36,749 bases of DNA from Sergeia podlipaevii (lineage: Eukaryota; Euglenozoa; Kinetoplastea; Trypanosomatida; Trypanosomatidae): the NCBI GenBank assembly GCA_030849805.1, contig JASANZ010002030.1, forward strand, positions 1 through 36,749. The letters are read 5' to 3'. Every line of letters starts with the position of its first letter. Position 1 is the stretch's first letter. This document shows positions 27,501 to 35,537 of this stretch, piece after piece. The translations under genes and the position numbers were made by a program. A model generated the notes under the pieces. It did no database searches. It was not told the DNA's origin and worked only from the letters and a program-made list of their open reading frames with translations.

Positions 27501-30029
27501 CACCTGCGTAGCGGAGAAGTGGTTCACCTCGCCACTCGCTCGCGGCCAAGCACGCCCAAACAAGCGTGTCCACTCTTGAAAAGAAAGCAGGCCAGCACCG
27601 TTGTGCTCCACGCCGCTCAGGCACATTTCAGTGACGTCTGTCGTGGAGAGGCCATACTGCTTGACAAGGTCCTCAAGCTCGAGCATCATCGCATTGTTGG
27701 ACGAGTTGTAAAACAGCGGGTCCAGCGTGGCGATAGAACCGTGAAGTCCGGTCTCCGCAATATAAGGGATTGCCTTGGCGAGAGTCGCCTTCACATCTGA
27801 TGTGCTGTTGCGGTTGCGCGAGGGCGTAACGATGACGTGTCGCTGCGTTAGGAAGTACATGTAGCCAACAGGACTCCATTCAAAGGCGTAGGTCGGGTTC
27901 ACGACCTCATCCGCCAGGAGCAGCCCGAGCACGCTTTCTGTGAAGAGACCGCGACTGCGCGATCCGCCGTTGAGGCGCAGGCGCAGCGGATGATGGAGCA
28001 CCGGCGGTGTCGAAGCCTTCATGCTTGTTGCTGCCTTGATGAATGCCTTTGTAGTGGGTGAGGTCCGCTGCCGCTCCACGTACTTGCGCATTTCCTTCTC
28101 CTCTGCGCTCTCCTCTTGAGTGTGTGCATTGATAGAAGTGGCGGCCTTGGCGTTGGCCGCACAGTGAGCTTCATAAACCCCCTTGTACCACTGTGTGTAG
28201 CAGTTGATAAGCTGGAGGTTGCGCCACACGTGATAGACGAAATAGGCGTCTGGTGGGGCAGCACCACCAACGGGATATCGCCCAGAGGCGTTGCGGGCGC
28301 TTTCATCTCGTGGGAGCTCTTGCACATCCGCAGAGTGCTCAAGAACAACGGAGAAGGAGACAAGGCGGGAGAGAAACTTCGTCAAGGATGGGCAGGCGTC
28401 TGGCGGACCGATCAAGGCTTTCCATATAGGAGAAAATATATTGTGTAAGACCCCCGAAAAGTCAATTGCGGCTTCCTCTTCTTCTTCTTCAGTACCGCGC
28501 TTTGTATTGACATGATTTGCCTTGCTACTGTTTCCTCGAGAACCCTCACGGACCTTCTGATCCTGCAGCAGCACCTGCTCAATTGCCAATTGCCACATCG
28601 TCTTGCAATAGCCACTTTCACCACTTGGTTTTCCACGGCCAAACTCACCGTAGTCGCCCCAGCTACTAGTGTTGTGATTGCTGCCTTCACCTGGGCCTCC
28701 TTCATGAAGCACAAAGTCTCCCTGAGACACCCGCAGACTGAACTGCACGCGATCCTGCACATCCTCATCGTACATGCCACTTGTCATGCACCACTCTGCA
28801 ATCGTCATGATTTCGCCAGAGTAGCAGCCGGTAACAGTAAACTCAAGCTCAAGTCTGTCTACACCGTTGCCTCCACTCGCAATCGTGTGAGCTACGACTG
28901 GTACCACGAGGCGCGCAAGCAAATTGGCGTACGCTCCACCATCCTCCTCATCAGACACACGATTCCCCCTCCCACCAGTGATGGAGAGAAAGTGACGAAG
29001 AAGGTTGGCAGCCTGAGCAGCTCGTGAGTCCGCTGCTCCGCTGATCGCCGCGAGCGTTTCACCTCCCCAGCCACCCCCAGCGGAATCTTCCGCGTAGTTG
29101 GGGCGTAGGCAGAGCGCCTCTGCAGAGACCGTCTGCGCTTTTCGAGGTACGTTAGGGCCGAAGAAGCGATCTAGCGCATCTTGAATGGTGACGTTTGAGC
29201 TGACGGATGATGCAGCTGTGTGCTTGTCAGACAAAGCAAGCGAAGCGGTGGTGACGGGGACGCTATCGGCTTCTGGCGTCGATGTTTCCACCACGTAGTA
29301 GGGCTCATTAAGACTCATAGAATTGATAAAGTTCACGAGCGACGACGCACACATGCAGGTCTCTATGCGTCTGATATCCACTTTCGGGGCACGCTTCAAG
29401 TCGCCGCCGCCATAGGTTGGATGGAACTCGTCCTCGCGGCCCGCGTTGAAGGCCCTGTGAAGCATAAACCGACTCTGCAGCACCTTGATGCGAGGCTCAC
29501 ATGCAGTAAAGAGCACGCCGTTGGACAGAATTGCGCAGAGTCGGTCATAGTGCGCGCAAAACGTCTGGTAGTCGCTGAGAGGGTGACCTTGAAGTACACC
29601 CTTGAGAGCGAGTCCGCGTGGCGCCACAAGGCCATCGCGCCTGCCGCCAATGATAAGCTCCTCGCGGACGCTGTTCACTGAGGAGGCGGTGACGCGTGCT
29701 GCCGCTGCTGCTGCTGCCTTTGTTGTTGTTGTAAAGGAGCGCCAGAGAGGGGCAAAAGTAGCGGCTGCGGCCTCTATGAATGGCTCAAGCGCCTCTTGAG
29801 ACCCCTTCAGTGGCTCCACCGCTCTGCGAAGAAACTGAGGATTATGCTCATCATCGTTGCTATACGCAGCGGTGAGTGAGTTCAAACGATGGGCGAGTAG
29901 CACAGATGCGGCCACAGCTTGAGTGCGTTCGATTATCTGAAGTGCTTCCACTATGAGTGGGGCACCAGCGGCGAAGCTCTCACCGCCATCGTCGTTGTCC
30001 AGCAGCACTTCGTGCCACTGTCGTTCCAT
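24570..30029 (-). CDS. AMP deaminase with duplicated, degenerate N-terminal deaminase domain
   Basis: A 1819-residue protein, more than twice the usual AMP deaminase length (about 750-850). AMP deaminase converts AMP to IMP plus ammonia in the purine nucleotide cycle. The C-terminal half (about 1150-1810) is clearly this family: VDVHCH with His1262 and His1264, FHRFDEFNSRYSP, RLSIYGRDADEWDKLA, RPHAGESG with His1574 and Glu1577, GHGINL with His1596, PLSNNALF, and LATDGAL with Asp1651. These match the zinc ligands and catalytic Glu. Position 1652 is Gly, where the family has Asp (TDDP). The N-terminal half (about 148-830) repeats the same order of blocks with the metal ligands replaced (Arg220, Ile222, Asn687, Leu769). 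A Ser-rich linker joins the halves. The N-half may be structural or regulatory. Possible loss of activity in the C-half should be considered. ATG 30029-30027; stop TAG. Confidence 0.9.
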   Translation of the reverse strand: MERQWHEVLLDNDDGGESFAAGAPLIVEALQIIERTQAVAASVLLAHRLNSLTAAYSNDDEHNPQFLRRAVEPLKGSQEALEPFIEAAAATFAPLWRSFTTTTKAAAAAAARVTASSVNSVREELIIGGRRDGLVAPRGLALKGVLQGHPLSDYQTFCAHYDRLCAILSNGVLFTACEPRIKVLQSRFMLHRAFNAGREDEFHPTYGGGDLKRAPKVDIRRIETCMCASSLVNFINSMSLNEPYYVVETSTPEADSVPVTTASLALSDKHTAASSVSSNVTIQDALDRFFGPNVPRKAQTVSAEALCLRPNYAEDSAGGGWGGETLAAISGAADSRAAQAANLLRHFLSITGGRGNRVSDEEDGGAYANLLARLVVPVVAHTIASGGNGVDRLELEFTVTGCYSGEIMTIAEWCMTSGMYDEDVQDRVQFSLRVSQGDFVLHEGGPGEGSNHNTSSWGDYGEFGRGKPSGESGYCKTMWQLAIEQVLLQDQKVREGSRGNSSKANHVNTKRGTEEEEEEAAIDFSGVLHNIFSPIWKALIGPPDACPSLTKFLSRLVSFSVVLEHSADVQELPRDESARNASGRYPVGGAAPPDAYFVYHVWRNLQLINCYTQWYKGVYEAHCAANAKAATSINAHTQEESAEEKEMRKYVERQRTSPTTKAFIKAATSMKASTPPVLHHPLRLRLNGGSRSRGLFTESVLGLLLADEVVNPTYAFEWSPVGYMYFLTQRHVIVTPSRNRNSTSDVKATLAKAIPYIAETGLHGSIATLDPLFYNSSNNAMMLELEDLVKQYGLSTTDVTEMCLSGVEHNGAGLLSFQEWTRLFGRAWPRASGEVNHFSATQVVSLRLHFRDCALAHEMGLVCDVGLPRSRGNSRNDDGEALLGDRDGTVMGIEDGVVSLLGGPDWIDYYGLCASDTAKTSSLSRRHGRSSAALPPSSSSLSSPFAASPSFSSSPLLSRETRRKRLLTSFHTPVGATSHLSSESSSSSITSSSRSSNVRNASVATTTAIGFNRNREVMLRFPRIVISGPDTAAPSAAAKQLARAMVRRHYYRQFAVRSSSSSGLLNDESRRSPGHKTARPTGVATEVLSSLPLPVPQSEKEKKRMSGQARRSSSMRSPFTDALSVPTAFKLKDGVVDVVLDAQQQRSSKTASYFAPLPTWEVFQRDVLWLRLMSNDPDIFKYAKRRLGMLECKYKLHVALTNDDTAPFSVVHSSTGKTMITTATPFQEGIKRDASSSSAAATTTMTHITKGDLYNCVKVDVHCHMAGGVTAKTLLNFMKKKLHESPGDVVGVEAGTGRPITLAELFKDVLMKRHPKPGQPAALVAQQQQQQHQEGEVTRMEPHANNNEMAAIQQLSDSLSIASLDVQAGKKTFHRFDEFNSRYSPMGVSALRSLFLKTDNFMGGRYFAEIIRDTFAQQAAEGNTFSEYRLSIYGRDADEWDKLARWFVLHGMAHSTNRWMVQVPRLFGLYRRTGVLRNFQEMLNHIFAPLWEASVHPEKHPFINHFLTHISGFDSVDSESDREADCILRTMPAQWTVPRNPPFAYYMYFMWANITTLNRYRAAKGLSTFDFRPHAGESGDPDHMADVFLIADGIGHGINLARRPTLQYLYFLSQIPLGIVPLSNNALFCKYSENPFPIFFRRGLNVALATDGALMFHHTEQPLIEEYSTAQNFWDLSSVDMCEIAKNSVLMSGYPAQRKRAWLGPLCQLRSAAGNDVRCSLVPITRCTFRYEVYLEELTYLQSRACVDIPSRAACSPLEEDLVVRSVVGYGREELLRKRFLDLPVATAPVGGIRKAQGAASGSVSGTRPAGVVFAHAKL

Positions 30030-30073
30030 TTTTAATTTATTTATTTATTCGTTTATTTGCTCAGCTGTTTCTT

Positions 30074-30100
30074 CTTACAAAAGAAGGAGAAGCGAGAAAT
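30074..30100 (-). promoter_or_regulatory. Candidate spliced-leader acceptor and polypyrimidine tract, AMP deaminase
   Basis: The minus strand reads TTTCTCGCTTCTCCTTCTTT followed by TGTAAG, with the AG at 30075-30074, about 45 bases before the ATG. Motif-based. Confidence 0.55.
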
Positions 30101-30945
30101 AGGGTGAGGAAACGTTGGTATGTTTCGTATATTGGGAATTTTTAAAAAACGTTCGGCTACGATAAGCAGAATATATACAAGATGTATCCCCGTATGATGT
30201 ATTGAAGGGGCAATACAAGTAACTAGTACTTCGCAGAAAAAAAAAAGCAACCGCACAGTAAATAGTGAAAAAATAACGAAAAAATAACGTTCTCAGAAAA
30301 TAAAATAAGCTCTAGATATATCAACTGAATAAGTAGTTCACAACTATTAGTAGGATACCTACAGTAATATAGTACAGAGAACTCACACAAACACGCAAGG
30401 AAAGAGAGAGAGAGAGAGAAAGCTTCTTACCAAAAGAGCTCTCTTAAGACCTAATGATATAGCGTTGTCACTATTTTTCTTAATTGTTTTTTCCTTTCCT
30501 TTTTATTACATACACATAAAAGCGCTTTTTGTTTTTTTTTTGGCCTTTCTTCCGTTCAAAAAAAAAAAAAAGAAACGTTAAAGACTTCCGCTGCCCAGAT
30601 AGACAACAATGAAAGAGAAAAAAAAAAAAAACAGAGAGAGAGGGTGGAGAGAGAAGAAGAAGGATCAATTTTCAATGACAACTGATATACTTGTTTGCAA
30701 TTCTCACTATAGCAACGCAATCTCCCTCATGATCTCCACGTGGAGAAGCAAGAAACACACATGCACACGTACACACACACAAAAAAAAAGTAAGGTTTCT
30801 GGTTGTTACTTCTTTCCTGTGGTGGAAAGGGACGGTTAAACGTTCAAAACAATAATAATAACAAACGTATTTGAATACTTCTCTCATCTTTCTCTCTCTC
30901 TCTCTCTCTTTCTGAATATGCATCTGTGTACAAAAGAGAGAAACA

Positions 30946-30969
30946 ATTATTATTATTATTATTATTATT
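30946..30969. repeat. (ATT)8 microsatellite
   Basis: Perfect trinucleotide array read directly, next to a CT run at 30892-30909. Confidence 0.9.
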
Positions 30970-31172
30970 TTTTACTTTTAAGGCGAGAGCGAAAAGAAAT
31001 AAAACAACAACAAATGAAGGAAAGCTACACGGCAACTTAGACACTTTGATACATGCACGGACACACACGCACACACACACGGAGAGACCGATGAGTGATG
31101 CGTGTTTGCTTTCAAGAGCCTTACACTGTAGTAGCCCCCCCCTTCTTCTACCTCATCACCCCCTCTTGCCCA

Positions 31173-32900
31173 CTACGAGAATTGCGGGAACGCGTGCTTC
31201 ATGTCCACACCCTTCTTCGCCTCAACATCCTTCCGCTTATTCTTCTGATAGGTCGACATCACTCGCGCGCGAAGCAGCTCCATCTCCTTCTCTTTACTGA
31301 GCGAGGACTGCGACGATGCAGACGCCCTTACGGTCCCCGTGACGGCCGGCGCAAGCCCCAGACGAGCGAGACGCTTCTGTTCTCCAAGTCCGCCGACGCT
31401 GGAAAGTAAGCGGAAACGATCGTCTGCTCGGCTCGAGTTGCCACCACGCGGCTTTACCCCGGACTCGCGCTCCAGCTTGTTGGCGAGACGAGAAACCGCA
31501 GCGTTTCGGTTTGGAACGACATCGAACACCGGGGGTGCCTCTACGCGCTCACCATAGCGGACTACATCGACCAGCTCATAAAAGTCCTTTGGTTTACGCT
31601 TGCCCTGCTTCTCTGCACTTGAACGCACGTCGCCAGGATAGCGCATCGCCCTATGGGGCAGGTCCCCGCTGCCGCTATCGCTACCTCCATCATTAGTGTA
31701 TGGGACTCCATCAAATGAAATAGACTTGCGAGCAGATTTCTGATCAGCGGTGCTACCACCTTCATCCCCAGATTCGTGGCGCACACGCGCTTTGCATGGC
31801 GTCTCGGAGGAGGACGCTGCTGCCACGCCGCCGTGCACTTCTTCGCCACCATCCCCCCGACGCCGCTTCTTCCTCCTCCCTTCAGCTGCGGTGTTCTCTC
31901 CCGCTGCCGCGGACGCGTCAGTCTTCTTTTCTGTGGCCTTGCGAGCCGCCTCCTCACGCTGCAGCTCTCTCAGCTTACGCTCAAAGGCAATGTTAAAGTT
32001 CCCATCCTTCTCTGTTTCGCCATCCTCGCCTCCACGCTTCTTCTTCTTCTTGCCATTCGCCTTGTTGACGAGATCCTTCAGCTTTTCCTCGACTCCTTGC
32101 AGTTCGGCAGCCACGCGCTGACGACGCAGCTCGGACTTACGAGCGTGCTTGCGTGCCTTCTTTTTGGCAATGATTTCCTCAACAGTGCGCGGGCGAGTCG
32201 TATCGTCCTCGGCGTCGTTTTCTTCGTCCGCTTTAATCTCGCGGAACGCCCGGATGGCTGGGCCAACCGTAGAGGAGAACTCTGTGTTCAAGGAGGCAAC
32301 CGTGGCCATTGCTATGCCACCCATCTTCGTGATGCTTTTCTTCTTCGTCGTCTTCTGCGCGCTCTGCTTGCTATCTGTCACCACAACCACCGCCGCCTCC
32401 GTCTCTGTGTCTGCCTTGCTCTTCTTCTCCCCAGCGATCATTGTTTTCACCTTCTTCGCATTCTTCTCTGAAGATACAGTTTTCTCCAGCTTTGTCTTCT
32501 TGATAGTGCCCTTGTTGGTGTTGCTAGTTGTTATCTCGTCCTCCTCCCCTTCTTCAGCACCAAGATGACTGCTAGAGCCACTGCTGCCGCTATCAGAATG
32601 CGAGTCATTGTGCTCTTCTACGTCGTCCTCTTCCGCTTCAGCAGCCGCAGCTGCAGTCTGTTCCTCCTCAAGCTTCTTGCGCTTCTTCGCCTCTTCGCGT
32701 TCCTTCTTGGCAAGCAAGTACTCATAGACATGACGCTGGCTGTGTGGGATGTCTCGTTCAGTGCCTTGGGACTTGAGGGTAGGGGCTTGGTTGGCCAGCT
32801 TCGCACGCTTCTGCTCTCGCTGAAATGGAGATAGCTTGGCGTTTTTGTTGCGATGTTTGGTGTGAGACTTGTGCCGTGGCACTCTGTCACGCTTCGCCAT
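31173..32900 (-). CDS. Highly charged basic protein, probably nucleolar
   Basis: A 575-residue protein dominated by Lys, Arg, Glu and Asp. It opens with MAKRDRVPRHKSHTKHRNKN, followed by long Lys-rich blocks that could serve as nuclear and nucleolar localisation signals (KKRKK, KKKKKRGG, RRKKRRRGD) and acidic Asp/Glu/Ser stretches. The C-terminal region (about 430-575) looks more ordered. KDFYELVDVVRYGERVEAPP, then VPNRNAAVSRLANKLERESG, recalls the short Phe-Gly-Glu-x-x-x-x-Pro-Pro motif of CCDC137-like and other small ribosome-biogenesis proteins, but that resemblance is recalled, not tested. The composition fits a ribosome biogenesis or chromatin factor. No enzyme motif is present. ATG 32900-32898; stop TAG. 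Confidence 0.8.
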   Translation of the reverse strand: MAKRDRVPRHKSHTKHRNKNAKLSPFQREQKRAKLANQAPTLKSQGTERDIPHSQRHVYEYLLAKKEREEAKKRKKLEEEQTAAAAAEAEEDDVEEHNDSHSDSGSSGSSSHLGAEEGEEDEITTSNTNKGTIKKTKLEKTVSSEKNAKKVKTMIAGEKKSKADTETEAAVVVVTDSKQSAQKTTKKKSITKMGGIAMATVASLNTEFSSTVGPAIRAFREIKADEENDAEDDTTRPRTVEEIIAKKKARKHARKSELRRQRVAAELQGVEEKLKDLVNKANGKKKKKRGGEDGETEKDGNFNIAFERKLRELQREEAARKATEKKTDASAAAGENTAAEGRRKKRRRGDGGEEVHGGVAAASSSETPCKARVRHESGDEGGSTADQKSARKSISFDGVPYTNDGGSDSGSGDLPHRAMRYPGDVRSSAEKQGKRKPKDFYELVDVVRYGERVEAPPVFDVVPNRNAAVSRLANKLERESGVKPRGGNSSRADDRFRLLSSVGGLGEQKRLARLGLAPAVTGTVRASASSQSSLSKEKEMELLRARVMSTYQKNKRKDVEAKKGVDMKHAFPQFS

Positions 32901-33738
32901 TATTTCGTAACAAGAGAATAATAGTAATAATTAACAACTGTTAGATATGAATATATAGATGAAAAACAGAATTTTTCTTTTCCTTCTCTCCCCTTCTGGT
33001 TTCCCTTACTTTTTTTCGCGTGAGGTTGCACCTTTTCAAATTATATATATCCCTCTTCGTGTTGATGCGCGCTGAGCAGAAAAGCAGTGAAATGACACGT
33101 AATTGAAAGAAAAGAAAAGAAAAGAAAGAAAAGATAACTGATAAAAAAAAATGATAAGCAGAACAAAATTCACCAATAGGAATAGGAATGTATGCTGTCA
33201 TAGAAGTGCACACCAATCTCTACGTCGAAAAACAGACAGAAACAGAAAGATAAACCCAATGCATATATTTTTTTTTTTTTCGTTTACAACGGTTACTGTA
33301 TTCTAATGCCTAACAGTAAAAAAAATTAGTATGATCGTCATGTTGTTTCTCCACTCAAAAAAAAAAAAAATGCCTTACCTTCCTGACTTCAAACACAGTG
33401 GTGCATACACGAACACACAGAGACAGACCAAACATATTATTTCTTCTTTTTTTTTTTTCTTCCGCAGGCACAGAGACAGGCTTATTCGTTCATTTTAAAA
33501 ATCGCCTTAGTTATTTCTTTCCTTGCCATTTTAGTCGCAGCTGATTATTGCTTCCTTTCTCTTTTCTTCCTCTCATGTTGCTTTTGAGCTACCAGAGCTC
33601 AGTAAGAGAGAGATGACTGCAGTAAACCTGAATATCTGCCTCTTCTTAGCCACCACTCCACGCAACCAACCAGCGTCAACAGAAAATGAAGAGAAAAAGA
33701 AACGAAAACATAATCATAGAGAGAGAGAGAGAGAGAGC
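32901..33738. other. Intergenic spacer between RRM-like and nucleolar-type genes
   Basis: About 840 bases with A and T homopolymers, an AAAAG-type repeat near 33107-33132 and a GA array at 33719-33737 that abuts the upstream gene's stop codon. No gene is supported; the plus-strand frame starting at 33613 is a shadow of the RRM-like gene. Confidence 0.7.
33719..33737. repeat. GA microsatellite abutting a stop codon
   Basis: A perfect GA dinucleotide run lies directly after (in sense) the TGA of the neighbouring gene. In the transcript the 3' UTR therefore begins with a CU run. Confidence 0.9.
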
Positions 33739-34977
33739 TCACTCAGTCACGGTGAGCACATCATCGTCGTCATTGGCAGCTGTGAAATCGGCGTACTTGC
33801 GCGCCAACGCATCGGACAGTGTCATAGATACACGCACGCTACCATCCAGTTCGAACTGGTCGAGCAGCTGCTTGGCCTTGAAAAGAACTTCGCTGTTCTC
33901 AAAAACAACGCGGAAGTGCTTGCTGTAGAGAGGCCAGCAGCTCAGAAAGCCCGGAAGATCGCCCAGGCGCTTGCGCAGTTCCTTGGTGCCCCAATGCGTA
34001 GACACAGCCGCAACGGCAGTAACAAGATCCGTCTGGTTACCGCTGTACTGCTTCAACACCAAAGAGGAGGAAGTCGCAGTCACCACCGGCGCCGTGCTAT
34101 CTACGTCTGCCTCCTCCTCCGTACGAGCCACCTTCCTGGCTTTGCTAGTGCTGCTGCTACTGCTATCCTCTATGTCACCATCCTCCACGTCAGAGTCGCT
34201 GCTCTCCCGAGGACGCTTGACGCTGGCCTTCTCCTGCGCCGCCTCTGAAGTGCTTGCGGCAGCAGCCTTCTTCTTCTCCTTTCGCGCCTTCAGCTTTAGA
34301 GTGGTAGGGAGCGCCTCGCCCGCTTCCTTGCCGGGGAGGCTCACCGCGAATTTCGGTGGATGCGTAAAGTACGGCTTGTTTTGCAGCACCATCACCATAT
34401 CCTGAAGAGTAGTGAAAACACCTGGTGCAGCGCGCGCGTGAGCACCACCACCACGCACATCTTCCTTCAAAACCAACTCCGCTTGTGGCACCGCGGTAGG
34501 GTCAGCGGCGACAGAGACGCCATCATCATTGTTGCACCCATTCTCGTCACCATCACCGCCGTGTTCACGGGGGTCGCCGCCTGTGCGCACGGGAGCGAAA
34601 ATGGTTGAGAGGGTGGCGTCGGCCTTGCCGATCACTTTGATTTCTGCAGAGCGCGTTTCACTGCGGCACTTGATGTCATAGACGCACTCCTCACCTTCAA
34701 CGCGTGCGCCATGCTTCACGTTGCGCTTAGGGTTAAGGCAGCAGTACATTGGCAGATTGTCCTCGTGCACCCGGGCAAAGTCGTTCTCGACGTTTGTAAT
34801 GATGACCACATACTTTTCCTTGCTTTTCTCGAGTGCAGCTCTCTTGTTGTTATTGTGATCGCGCTGCTTGGTATTGCTGTTGCTTGCGTCCGTCGCGGAG
34901 CGAAACTTGTTCTTGTGATGCCTGCCAAATCCGCCGGCGTTGCTATTTTCAGTGCTGCTGCTGCTGCTACGCTGCAT
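33739..34977 (-). CDS. Hypothetical protein, possible C-terminal RRM-like domain
   Basis: A 412-residue protein that I do not recognise by family. The ATG at 34977-34975 (MQRSSSSSTEN) is chosen; a four-codon upstream extension relies on GTG. The N-terminus is Ser/Asn/Lys-rich. An ordered block at about 45-125 starts KYVVIITNVENDFARVHEDN and includes YCCLNPKRNVKHGARVEG. The middle is charged and low in complexity, with a likely nuclear signal (KRPRESS). The C-terminal ~100 residues alternate strands and helices. LRKRLGDLPGFLSCWPLY, then HFRVVFENSEVLFKAKQLLD, resembles the helix, central strand and second helix of an RNA-recognition motif, with FRVVFEN where RNP1 would be. RNA binding is therefore a tentative inference. 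Stop TGA. Confidence 0.75.
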   Translation of the reverse strand: MQRSSSSSTENSNAGGFGRHHKNKFRSATDASNSNTKQRDHNNNKRAALEKSKEKYVVIITNVENDFARVHEDNLPMYCCLNPKRNVKHGARVEGEECVYDIKCRSETRSAEIKVIGKADATLSTIFAPVRTGGDPREHGGDGDENGCNNDDGVSVAADPTAVPQAELVLKEDVRGGGAHARAAPGVFTTLQDMVMVLQNKPYFTHPPKFAVSLPGKEAGEALPTTLKLKARKEKKKAAAASTSEAAQEKASVKRPRESSDSDVEDGDIEDSSSSSTSKARKVARTEEEADVDSTAPVVTATSSSLVLKQYSGNQTDLVTAVAAVSTHWGTKELRKRLGDLPGFLSCWPLYSKHFRVVFENSEVLFKAKQLLDQFELDGSVRVSMTLSDALARKYADFTAANDDDDVLTVTE

Positions 34978-35537
34978 ATGCCACCACACTCAAGTGCTGT
35001 CTGTCTGTCTGTCTGTGTGTATATTATGCTAAACTAAGAACAACAACAACAACAAAAAAAATATAGTCACAATAAAAAAAATCATAGTTAAAAAAAATAA
35101 AATGGATTCACAATGATATGAAAAGATAAGAAAAAAAAAAGGACGAGGCGTGATCAGCTTTATAGACATTTTTTTGGTTGTGTGTGTTCGTTTGCTTTAT
35201 GAATTCATGTGACAGCAAATATCAGCATCAATCGGTGCTGAAGATTCCAAAAAAAAAATAAAAATCGGGAAAACATGCGAACCCAAACAACCCCTCAAAA
35301 AGAAAAAAAAAGAAGTTTTTATCAACATATAAACGAAGGAGAAGCAACCATGCTTTTACGTGATGTATATCTTCTATGTTGAGCCTCCCTCACCCCTCTC
35401 CACACTGCTCCTAATGTTCAGGAACTATTCTTCATCCCTTCCTAGTATATAGATACAACAGATAAGGAAAGAGAGAGTGGGGGTGGGGAGAAGGTCTACT
35501 GTATATATATGACGTCCCTAAATAAACTGGTCGAAAC
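34978..35537. other. Intergenic spacer between membrane-protein and RRM-like genes
   Basis: About 560 bases, AT-rich, with a short CTGT repeat at 35000-35016, ACA repeats near 35040-35054 and A homopolymers. No gene is supported. Confidence 0.7.
35034..35035 (-). promoter_or_regulatory. Candidate spliced-leader acceptor AG, RRM-like gene
   Basis: The minus strand shows TTTTTTTGTTGTTGTTGTTG then TTCTTAG, about 57 bases before the ATG; a second AG follows five bases later at 35030-35029. Motif-based. Confidence 0.5.

Larger units (their letters stand above)
30030..31172. other. Intergenic spacer between nucleolar-type gene and AMP deaminase
   Basis: About 1.1 kb with GA runs (near 30404-30420), a CT run at 30892-30909, (ATT)8 at 30946-30969, a CA-rich run near 31063-31080 and A/T homopolymers. 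It holds the AMP deaminase leader and the upstream gene's 3' UTR. No gene is supported. Confidence 0.7.

Noticed and set aside
33613..34248. Plus-strand open frame of 211 codons
   Set aside because: Mostly antisense to the RRM-like gene and without domain-like sequence. All other genes run on the minus strand.
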